From NCBI GenBank assembly GCA_900312665.1, contig ONZQ02000006.1, positions 1,886,209 through 1,950,208 on the forward strand: 64,000 nt of DNA, written 5' to 3'. The notes under the pieces were generated by a model. That model was not told the origin of the DNA, ran no database searches, and worked only from the letters and a program-made list of their open reading frames with translations. Shown here one piece after another: positions 33,033-42,195 of the stretch. Source of the stretch: Cephalotrichum gorgonifer (taxonomy: Eukaryota; Ascomycota; Sordariomycetes; Microascales; Microascaceae). Numbering within the stretch: the stretch's first letter is position 1; every line of letters begins with the position of its first letter. Position numbers and translations under genes: made by a program.

Positions 33033-34366
33033 TTACCAGTGTCTTCGGCTCCGACTTTCGCCTCTCCCCCCCATCCGTCCCCCGCTTGTTCTTCTCCCCC
33101 CTCGTTTCACTTGTGGGCTAGTCATTGCCGGCGCATTCGGTCCCAAGGAACGCGTCTTTCCATTTTTACCCTCAAGCGCCATCCAGTCAAACTTTGCCGG
33201 GTCGTACGGAGGTAGCTCCAGGAGGTCCAGTGTCAGATGGGCGTTATTTAGCAGCGGGAGATAAGGCCCGTGCTGCACCGGCCGTGGCCGGAGACGCTCG
33301 CGCATCCACTCTCCCTGCTGCTCAGCCACCGATGCCGCGGTCGATTCCAGGAGAGGACGCCGTCGCAGTATTGGACCCTGGTTCTTCTGAACGACGTAGG
33401 CCCCGAGCTTGCACTTTCGTTTGGGCGGCGTGACCCTGGGGTAGTTCTTGGCCCAGTCGATCTCGTTCCACTCGTCGATGACGTCGTCTTGGAAGCGCCG
33501 AAGGTCCCATGCGGCCAGACTCGCGAACGTCCAGCTTGGCCGCTCCAGGGCACCCCCCGGACCGTACACGTGCGGGATCGTCATGGCGGTGCTGAAGTCG
33601 ACGAGGACTCCGTCGACCCACTGATCCGCGTGAACATCGCAGACAACGATGCCGCACTTGTGGAGTGCCTTGAGTTTGGAGAGCATGTCCCGAAATATCG
33701 AAGGCTGGCGCAGCAAGTAGAAGCCCTGCTCATAGGCTAAACCCGACCGAGTCGTGTATACAGGACCCACCCAATCCTTCAGGATTCCCATAATACTCCA
33801 TGGGGTGTCCTTCGGCCAGGCTGGGTCTTCAAATGCGACCCGCGGGTGTAAAGTTACCATGCATTTATAATCCGGGTCCCATCTTTCCCACCTAGGCTCG
33901 ACCTCCATAGCAAGGTGCATCTTAGTCATAATGTCTTTGCTCATAGGCAGGGATATGTAGCCGTAGGCTCGGACGGCCAGGTCTTCACATCCGACCTGCT
34001 TGAGGCGACCATAAGCACGGCACTCGCAATGGAAGGCGCCGTTATGGTCGGATAGGAGTTTGTCTAGGGCTTGAGGAGGGTCTAGGGACTCATCCGTCGC
34101 GAAGAAACCTAGTGGCCGACCATCGGTGAGTGTGAACTACTGATCGAACTGGTCATTATATATTATAGAGGGGGTAGCAGCTTGGAGACTTGGCCATACC
34201 AGCTTTAGACAATAGGCTTTACCGTCTATCTTTACCTTGGTGATGATACTGTGCTCAGAATCATGACATGGAATTTCCATAATTCGACATCATGGGCAGT
34301 AATGTCCTGTGTAAAGGGCTCAAGCTTGGGGCCTTCGCAGTCAGGTAGAGGCTTCAAGGGCGGCAT
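33033..34366 (-). pseudogene. Fta2-like (Sim4 complex) kinase-fold protein gene, disrupted
   Basis: The main frame, 34136-33033, encodes FHCECRAYGRLKQVGCEDLAVRAYGY, ILKDWVGP, LKALHKCGIVVCDVHADQW and VDGVLVDFSTAMTIPH. This is the degenerate kinase fold of a large fungal family often labelled kinetochore Sim4 subunit Fta2; HRD and DFG are replaced by CDV and DFS, so no catalysis is expected. The N-terminus lies upstream in two different frames: a start at 34366 (PLPDCEGPKLEPFTQDITAHDVELW) and then HSIITKVKIDGKAYCLKL, ending at 34200. A one-base deletion or two-base insertion near 34260 is needed to join them. Between 34199 and 34137 there is either a 63-nt intron (gtatgg...gatcagtag) or an in-frame TAG. 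The gene is therefore probably a recent pseudogene, unless the assembly has an error here. Confidence 0.6.
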
Positions 34367-35968
34367 CGCGATGGCAGGTTTAGGGGTCTCAGAGTGGATG
34401 GAAAAGCGTCAATACAGATGGACAAGGGAAGAATTCTAAAATGTGGGATGAGGGGATCCTGAACAGACTAGAAGGGAGGGCGTGCAGGCCTTGGAATCTT
34501 CAAGACGACCCCGAGGGCTTTGTGTTATGTCAAGATGGAGAAATGCGTATATTAGCGGAGCGAGACACGTGTGGCGCAGGACCTGAACGTGGAATGATGC
34601 CGAAAAGGGGAGTTTGGGGGCCGGGAATTGAACTATTGCTAGGAGGGGGGACGAGGATTCTGGAATGGAGAGGACACAAAGAGAAGTCATACAACGGCCT
34701 CTGAAAACAAACGGACACAGCACACAGCCACGACAAAACCAAATGTACCACAGCCTCTAATCATAGCATCACAAGGTGCTGAACTTAGTGGAGGAACCGT
34801 TAACCTATTCGAACTTCGGATTCTATGACGTTGGACTCTCAAACTCTTCTAGATCTGACCGTGACAAATATTCCCATCTTTAGGCAACCCCAGCCTCCCT
34901 GAAAGAAACCTAGATGAAGCCGCTCGGTTGCGGCGAGGCCCGGCGAGGAGGCCTCATCCTGGCCTTTCCATACAATGCTCCTCCCAGGATTATACGCGCC
35001 GACCTCCTGACTCTCGTTTATACGAACTTGTTCTGCATGAGAAGAAAAATCGGCAATGTGGCACAAACGCTCCCCACTATTGACGTCGATTCTCTCTCGG
35101 TCTTTTGCGCTGGGTGATATTCTTCGCCAGTCTCTGCCCGAGCCGCTCCCCGACTCGGGCCACCATGGTGGCTTGAATGTGGTGGTTATATGAACTGGAG
35201 GAAGGGGGGGGGGGGGGGCTTTCGTCAGAGCCACTCCTCAGTCTCTGTGTGGGGGCAGACCTGGCGGTACTTGAGCTGTGGCGCACCCTCTAGTATGGCA
35301 AGCAGATCATCCATTGTATCGCTCAGATCCCCCTATTTTAGGGTAAGCCACTGGGATGTCTGGGTCCACCTTCGTGGTGGAATAGGTCGAGGAGTGGCTG
35401 TGATAGTACGGTAATCAACACGGCGGCCGACCTTGTCACTTGGCTTTCGACACCTGACCTGACTCTTCTGTAGATAATGACCCCTTTGCCAGGATACGTG
35501 CGGAAATAACCCAGCTTATAAGTGGCTCCCTCCTTGATGATGAGCTCACCGTTGACGGCATCCTAAACCAGGACTAAAGCTTTAGGCAGCTAGATGCCTG
35601 TAAAAGGCGGCGAGCTATCGAGTTTTATTCCATGGCACCAAAAGACACAAAACTTGCTCCTGACCGCTTGATGAAGAATGAGGATCATATAGAACCGAGA
35701 GAGCAATGCGTTGCTTGGGCGCAAGGAGAAGAACCCAATTGTTTTATTAGGGAGAGAAACAGATACGAAGGATTCTTAGTACAGTTACATTTATGCAACC
35801 ATATGCATCACGTGGGCATTGGGCCATAAAATAATTATACCATTGCCTGCTGCCTGCTGAATGTAGCTCCTCAGCCCTTACATTATTTTTCACCTCGCCA
35901 ATCTTTTCCAGTGCGTTTCTCCTCCCAAGCACGTAGCGCCGTCGACCGTGCCACAAGCCTAGCAAGGC
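34367..35968. other. intergenic with coding-like fragments, minus strand
   Basis: About 1.6 kb. A run of 14 G lies at 35205-35218. On the minus strand, 35565-35475 reads like an exon (DAVNGELIIKEGATYKLG then YFRTYPGKGVIIY, after a tggtttag acceptor), and 35313-35224 reads MDDLLAILEGAPQLKYRQVC and ends in TGA. These have protein-like composition but I could not join them in one frame or name a family. They may be a small multi-exon gene or a decayed one. The rest shows nothing. Confidence 0.3.
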
Positions 35969-38411
35969 ATGTCTCTCGGCTCCAGCAAGCTCTGCTCAAT
36001 ATGTGCAGGCTTCGACGTGCGAAACCTGCTCCTAGCGGCTGAAGCCCAGTCGCCTGGGACCTTCAACGACCCTTCCGCACCAGATACCTTAGAGGGTCTC
36101 CGGCCCGCGCTCTATAAGTTCTATAAGCAGCATCCCAACCTCCTGTCTCTCCGGTCCTCGGCCGATGAATGCGATCTGTGCAGGGCTATATTGCAGGCGT
36201 ACGCCAGCAAAAGCCACCCGCATGAGCTAAGCGATGAGCTCATGGGCCAGGGCATGAGTACTCAGCAGATCTGGATAGGGACGATGTCGTGGGATGCCAC
36301 ACTTCATGGGCTGCCTCATGTTGCCGTTACGCAGCACTCAGAGAAGGGATCTATACGTACTTTGGCGTCTTTCGAGACCTGTGCATCGAGAGGTTCGCCA
36401 TGGCTTCCCTGAGGAATCCAGTAGTGGTATGAAAGAGTGTACTGACGACAAGTCTAGGGTACGAGCCACGGGATAACAATGACCTCCTCGCCAAGAGCAT
36501 ATACCAAAATTCTGGCTCGGCTGAGTGCCTTAAGTTGGCAGGCGACCTACTCTCCAGTTGTCTCAATGGCCACAAGTCGTGCTCCTCCCATTATCCCGCC
36601 GCATCGGAGTTCCCAACGAGAATAATCGACGTACAAGGCCCTGAACCAAAGCTAATCGATGGTGCCGGCCGTCAGGGTACCTTCGCAGCCCTCTCCTATT
36701 GCTGGGGAGGCGACACGACCTTCAAGCTCACCAAGGCAACAGAAGCGCAATTCCGCGCCGGCCGCCCTCACGACGACTTCCCCGCCACGCTCCGTGATGC
36801 CATCTCCGTGACGAGGGCCCTCGGCCTCCAATATCTCTGGATAGATGCCCTCTGCATCATCCAGGACTCCGCCGAGGACTGGGCCCGGGAGGCCGCCCGC
36901 ATGCGAGACGTCTACCGCGGCGCCGTAGTCACGATCGCGGCAGCCTGCGCCGCCGCGACCGTCGAGGGGATCTTCCGCGACCGGCGGGCCCCAAGCGAGC
37001 CGCGCTGCTGGTTGGACTGGAGGAACGGCGAGAACCCTCTGCCGAGGGTGTTCTTGCGTCCCGGGGCCGAGATCTCCGATTCCAGGATGAACCAGAGCGC
37101 GCTGAGTTCGAGAGGGTGGATCCTGCAGGAGACTCTCCTTGCGCCGCGGACGTTGTGGTTTGGAGCTGAGCAGATCTGCTTCGAGTGTCCCAACGGCAGC
37201 GTCGAGGAGTCCGGGCGGCACATCCGGGTCATGGAGATGTATAGAAGCAAAGAGTACCTGCACATCCTCCGCCGGGATGCGCTCCCGATCTGGCGCCGCA
37301 GGCTTGTCTCATTGCTCAAACGTCTGCGCCTGCCTCTCGCCGTGCTTGTGCCCTACCCGTCGCTGACGACGATCGTCGGCGCCCGCGACCTTGAGACCCT
37401 CCGCCACAGAGCCTTGATGTGGCACCCGCTGACGATCCAGGGAAATTTCAAGCCGCCCGCGACGCCGGTGGGAATGTCCCACTTTGACTTGTGGATCAAG
37501 ATCATCGAGAATTATTCCTGTCGGGCGCTGACGAATACCACGGACACTCTCCCCGCGCTCTCGGGGTTGGCGAACGAGTTCCATCGCGCGACGGGCGATA
37601 CTTATGTGGCGGGCCTGTGGAAGGGGGATATACTTCGCGGCCTTTGCTGGGTAAGTCATTTGTCTTTCGTATCAACCACCGCTTCAGCTTTACGTGAGCT
37701 TTTCTGGGCGTCCTCGAGACGCTCTTCTTACGGTGTTCATGGATTCGGATGTATCCCTGGGGTGCAAGAATAGAACTGAGAAATATCCAAACCTAGAACC
37801 GAACCCCTCAGCGTAAGAGGCTCCCTAACGGGAGGATAGAGTATCAGTCCTGCGTCCCGGAGAGGTACCTCGCGCCGTCTTGGAGCTGGGCGGGCTGCCA
37901 CGGCCGCATAGTGTTATTCGGCCCCCAGTCTCAGTTCGACCCAGTCACGCCCTTCGCCAAGATCGTCGAGATTGACATCCAACTCACATACGAGGACCCG
38001 TTCGGGGCCATCAGTGCCGGCAGCATCACCCTCAGCGGGCCCCTCCTCCGCCTCGGAACCGTCCAGTCGCTCAACGCCGCGCAGTCACCAACGCCATATC
38101 CGAACCTAATGAAGGATATATCCCCGTTGATAAAGGACCTCGTTGTGCAGGGCTATGGCGAGGATGCGGACGTGCAGCAGCTTGGCCTGCTGATGCTCCT
38201 CAAGTGGCGTGAGGCCAGCACCAAGACCCAGCGCGTGTGCTTTTTGTTACTCTTAGGAGTGGATGGCGAGGATAACTGGAGGAGGGTAACCTGCCTTTCG
38301 CTCAAAACGAAAGAGATGACAGGTATAGACCGGGATAGAACAGAGCAGTCACAAGCGATTCTTAGGGAGATTAGTAGAGACATGCACAGGGAGACAGTAA
38401 GGATTGTGTAG
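35969..38411 (+). CDS. HET-domain protein (heterokaryon incompatibility type)
   Basis: Three exons (35969-36392, 36458-37650, 37812-38411) encode 738 residues. Introns are 36393-36457 (weak donor gttcgc, good tactgac branch and tctag acceptor) and 37651-37811. The N-terminus carries Cys pairs (LCSIC, CDLC) usual in this family. The HET domain begins at ~214 with GTFAALSYCWGG, continues with LPATLRDAISVTRALGLQYLWIDALCIIQD and SAEDWAREAARMRDVYRGAVVTIAA, and then the SSRGWILQETLLAPRTLWFG block. The C-terminal part includes YLAPSWSWAG, the usual last conserved motif. HET proteins can trigger cell death when incompatible strains fuse, and most are thought to act in non-self recognition. The partner and trigger are unknown here. 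All blocks are intact, so the gene is probably functional. Confidence 0.88.
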
Positions 38412-38760
38412 GTCACCAGGTCCTGCTGATGCAATCCTGGGCTTTTCAGAAGGGATATCAATGCGCAATGACTTATATAAGTATCTTTAAACGTCCTGAG
38501 TAAAAGGGCCCTATAATAACAAGTAATTATTCTTGGCCTATTTTGGTTGGCTTAGGAACATCACAGCGAGTATGGTCACAACGGTGGAAAAGTTAATAAA
38601 CTCAAATCCGTATTAACTTCCATTAGTAAATAAGGCTGGCTGAATCGTACGACAACAACACCAACACGTCATACCGTCCCGCTCCCGGCCCTTCCACCGC
38701 TTCCCGCTGGGTATCATAACAATACATGGTAAACACTTTTCCGATTTCCATCCGACTTTT
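38412..38760. other. intergenic between convergent 3' ends
   Basis: This AT-richer spacer lies between the HET and Fic genes. No coding signal was seen; it probably holds both terminators. Confidence 0.45.
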
Positions 38761-40005
38761 TTAGTCGCTTCCCTGCGAAATACCCTTTCCTCCCTTTCTC
38801 TGGGTCGCCCATGACCACATATCTTCGAGGCCCGCCTTGGACTTCCTAAGCACGTGCCTCGCGAACTCCAAATGTGAAGTCTGCTTCTCAAAGTCCACTT
38901 CCATGTCTTCCCGGCTAAAGATCTTCTGTCCTCGACAAACGATATCGAGGTACTCGTCCTTGTCGCAGTCACTTCCAATGACTGAGAGATGGCCAGCGTA
39001 TTTCAGGAGGAGGACGTTTAAGATCATGCGGGACATACGGCCGTTTCCATCGCCGAAGGGGTGAATCATGACAAACTGGTGGTGGTATCGGGCGGCAAGG
39101 GTGTACGGGTCGAGATCTTCGGACTTCTCGGCGGCGGCAATATCGTTGTCGAGGTGCTCAATCATGTCTTTCATGTAGCCAGGAACTGCCTTTGCGCGTA
39201 TGCAGATGCTTCGCTGCCTCTTCTGACCGGGCTTGGTGTACGACACTGCCACCTCGTGCTCGCGATATTGTCCTGGCGCCACGTCGTCGTCGTTAATATT
39301 GTCCTGTAAAATCCTGTGGGCCTGCAGAAGCAGCTCTTCAGACAACGCCATGTTGTCTAGGACGATGCGATCGATGAGGAAGTTGAGCGCCTTGGCGTGG
39401 TTTATGACCTCGCGACGGGAACGAATAACGTTTGGGATATCGCCCTTCCTCTGCGTCTTGATGAGGTTATCGACGTACTCCTGATACTCTGGATCCCGCT
39501 CGCTGATGTTGGGATCGACCTCTTTGCCGCGAAAGATGTCGCGGCAAATCTTGAGAGTGAGGCGGAAGTTCGTACCAGCAGTCTCGATCAAGTTCGACCC
39601 ATATACCAAGGTAATTAAGGACTTCTCCATCTCCTCCCACGCCTTTTCAAAGGAGGCTACCCCTCCCCTCTGAGACTCTTGGCGTGCCTGCGCGATGATG
39701 GTTGCTGGGTCCTCCGGGAGTACCATCCCCGCGGCTTCTTCCCGCAGGTGCTCCGCCAGGCGAATGGTAAAGTGAGCTGGCGCGTTGTGGCACCCGCGGA
39801 TGCTTCGCCAGGAAGGCCAGCCTGAGGCGAACGTCTTTCCGATGGTAGTGGACAGGTCTTGCATCTTCGAGATGGCGGTGCTGGAAGTCTTCTTGGTCGG
39901 AGAAGAAGCGGTGGATTTCTGCGCCGGACTGTGGGGACGGGCGATATTTATGTCGGGAAAAGCCTCAGTCAGAGACTTACGGCTCTGGTGCGGGTGACCA
40001 ACCAT
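38761..40005 (-). CDS. Fic/DOC-family protein (predicted AMP-transferase), self-inhibited class
   Basis: A single exon encodes 414 residues. The Fic active-site motif HPFGDGNGR is complete at residues 315-323 (catalytic His315, Mg-binding Asp319, phosphate-binding Asn321 and Arg323). Upstream, residues 137-141 read SNLIE, fitting the (S/T)xxxE inhibitory helix that precedes the core in class II Fic proteins; the residue after Glu is Thr rather than Gly or Asn. The N-terminal 70 residues are Ser/Thr/Lys-rich and disordered, with no signal peptide or membrane segment. Such enzymes transfer AMP, or more rarely another nucleotide part, onto Ser/Thr/Tyr of target proteins. Fungal copies are scattered and often thought to derive from bacteria. 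A perfect gtaagt at 39979 could be a donor, but no acceptor keeps the Fic frame, so the unspliced model is used. Confidence 0.88.
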   Translation of the reverse strand: MVGHPHQSRKSLTEAFPDINIARPHSPAQKSTASSPTKKTSSTAISKMQDLSTTIGKTFASGWPSWRSIRGCHNAPAHFTIRLAEHLREEAAGMVLPEDPATIIAQARQESQRGGVASFEKAWEEMEKSLITLVYGSNLIETAGTNFRLTLKICRDIFRGKEVDPNISERDPEYQEYVDNLIKTQRKGDIPNVIRSRREVINHAKALNFLIDRIVLDNMALSEELLLQAHRILQDNINDDDVAPGQYREHEVAVSYTKPGQKRQRSICIRAKAVPGYMKDMIEHLDNDIAAAEKSEDLDPYTLAARYHHQFVMIHPFGDGNGRMSRMILNVLLLKYAGHLSVIGSDCDKDEYLDIVCRGQKIFSREDMEVDFEKQTSHLEFARHVLRKSKAGLEDMWSWATQRKGGKGISQGSD

Positions 40006-40986
40006 TTTCTGAGCTTAAATTGGGTTGAATATGAAGTTTAAAGTCACGATTCTGACCTGGTCGTATGATGAAGAGAATGAAAACATGCCTGGATCGCCGC
40101 GTCTGTGTTGTGGGTGTCCTGGTTCCATGGGGTGGTTGCTCCTTCCATCTGATTGACACCAGCCTGACCAGAAGGTTTCAAAAGTGGCAGATTTGTTTTT
40201 ATAAAAATGGCAGCGTCGGATCATGTCGAATGCACCACATGCGTAACATATCCTGTAGTCACAATCTCACCCCGATCGTGACGCTTTCGAGCTTTCTTCG
40301 GAGGCAAAATATACGCCAAAGATGAGTGTCTTCCATTTCTGATGGTTTTGAGTGAGGAAAAGAAAGAGTGTGGAAGCTGGAAGGTTGCAGATGTGGGTAT
40401 GGCAAATGTTTGGTTGTTCACCGAGGTGCGCCTTCCGTTCGAACGTATCGTAGAAGAAGAGGAATCTTGGGCGCTCGTGACGTGGCCGGGTGCCCCTTCC
40501 ATTCGAACATCTCACAACAAGTGGAACAGGGGGCATCGTGATGTGGCTGGGTGCTCCTTCCGTCCAAACATTTCCCTTCCCGTACATGCACATGTACACC
40601 GTATAGATGAGTCTGATTTCCGGCTGCCGTATTGTTGAAGGAAATTAATGGTGACTTCTCACGGCAAATGGGGATAGGAATCGGGGACAGCGCCAAACAC
40701 TACGCGCAAACTTAACCTTGGCCAGTGGCCGCGCTATGCTCGGAACATTGTTTCGAAAGGGAGGAATGGGAACGAGGAGGGGCACTACTCAAAAATATGT
40801 ACTTTAGATTCCACTAAGATCGACGTAGAGACTAATAACGACCCGAATCTCTCGGGACCTCATCTTCTACAAACCTCCGTGAACTCTGTGAATTTAAGAA
40901 GTGGCTATTTCAAACAATGGCGCCGAGTTTTGTTTTCCCCCGATCCTCTCCCTTTCTTGCCTTCCCTCTCAAGTTCCTATGTACTC
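40006..40986. other. intergenic with imperfect tandem repeats
   Basis: This spacer holds the Fic promoter on its left and the 3' region of the cysteine-repeat gene on its right. Three related ~60-bp units lie at about 40420-40580. No gene was seen. Confidence 0.45.
40426..40573 (+). repeat. three imperfect ~60-bp tandem units with a shared 24-bp core
   Basis: The core GGTGCNCCTTCCNTYCRAAC starts at 40426, 40490 and about 40550, with spacings of 64 and 60 bp. A weaker fourth match (tgctccttccat) lies at 40137. Around the core the second and third units also share GTGAYGTGGCYGGG upstream. Differences are mostly C/T or G/A transitions. Confidence 0.55.
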
Positions 40987-42195
40987 TCTAGTGGGCGCAA
41001 AGCTGCATCGTGCACGCTGCTGATCGTTAGCAATCCCTAGGCCACGCACTTGTATAGGGAAGAATTCACGAACCTCCACCGGGAGGCGTGCAAATTGAGC
41101 AGGAGTCATTGCAGCAGACATCTCCCTTGTCGCAGGTAACGGAGCCGCACTTCTCACCCTCGGGCTCCGGAAGGGGCTTGAAGTCGCAGAACTCCTTGGT
41201 GCAGCCCTCGCCAGGCTTGGTGCAGTAGCCTGTTTCTCGTTAGCGGCCAGTACAGGGGTTGACGGATCTAGATTCATCTCACCGCAGCTGGAGTTGCAGC
41301 AGGTCTCACCCTCCCAGCACTGGGTCGGGCCGCATTGGGGTCCCGTGGGGAGGCAGAACTGCTCAGTACACGCTGCCTTGGGTTAGCCGAACTCACGGTC
41401 TTACACTCGCTAAGGGAAGAGTCGCAAACCTTCTCCAGGAGCAACACAAATTCCGCAGCTCTCATTACAACAGGTCTGTCCCTTGGCACATGTGTTGGGT
41501 CCGCACTCCTCGCCCTCGGGCTCCTCGGGCTCGTCAATGTCTTCTTCGGGCTCGGGGACGTCCCTCCGTCCCTCTACCGGTCCGCAGAACTGGAGAGTAC
41601 ACGCTACTATAGTTAGCACAGTGTAGGCCTCACAGATGTGTAGGGATGAGAGACAAACCTCCGCCAGGAGGCGTGCAAATACCTGCTCCTCATTAGCACC
41701 AAGCACATCAGTTCAACAGATCTAGATTCAATTTCAACTCACCGCACGACTCATTACAACATACATCGCCCTTCTCGCATGTAGCGGGCCCGCACTTCAC
41801 GGGCTCGGGTTCGGGAACCGCGCATCCCATCGGGCATGCTGTTGTTGTTAGTATACCCAAGGTCACGTGCCCTAGGGAAGAGTCACAACGTACCCATTCC
41901 AGGCTTCGTGCAAATATCTGAGTCAGGGTTAGCATTTAGAATAAGGTACAAAGTTGGACTGAGGGTTGAACGAACTGCATAGCGCGTTGCAGCAGGTTGT
42001 TCCGCGGGGGCAGGTCGTGGTGCCGCACTTCTCGAGCTCGATGGGAACGCAGCGGGCCACGCCGTCGATAACGGCGCATTCCGTTTCTGCGGTGCAGCGG
42101 ACGACGGCGCACTTGTCGATGCTATCTGTCGGGAGAGCGCTGGAGAGGACGGCGGTGGCTAGGAAGCCCAGGGCGAGGCGGTGGTAGGCGACCAT
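40987..42195 (-). CDS. secreted protein with five tandem eight-cysteine repeats, eight exons
   Basis: Eight exons (42195-41976, 41917-41894, 41838-41743, 41682-41659, 41606-41430, 41372-41283, 41229-41074, 41015-40987) give 271 residues. Residues 1-20 form a signal peptide. A short Cys-rich block (KCAVVRCTAETEC) precedes five tandem units with the pattern CGxxTCxxGxxCCNxxC, then (I/Y)CxxPGxG, ACTxxxC: eight cysteines per unit. Two linkers are acidic and Pro-rich (PEPEEDIDEPEEPEG). All seven introns are 52-60 nt, phase 1, and fall at the same two places in the unit: after the SC of CCNxSC and after PGxG. Units 3 and 5 lack the first of these and unit 4 the second. There is no GPI signal or membrane segment. 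I do not know a named family for it. Protease inhibitor, chitin-binding or effector roles are possible but unsupported. Confidence 0.75.

Noticed and set aside
34600..34660. tRNA B-box-like gttcaattcc on the minus strand
   Set aside because: No matching A-box, acceptor stem or anticodon loop could be folded around it. Other B-box-like strings in the window fail in the same way.
39977..40005. Perfect gtaagt donor a few codons into the Fic gene
   Set aside because: No nearby acceptor restores the Fic frame, and the unspliced frame is continuous to the end, so an intron here was not modelled.
40420..40600. Regularly spaced repeats resembling a CRISPR array
   Set aside because: The repeats are imperfect, the spacers are themselves similar, and the genome is eukaryotic.
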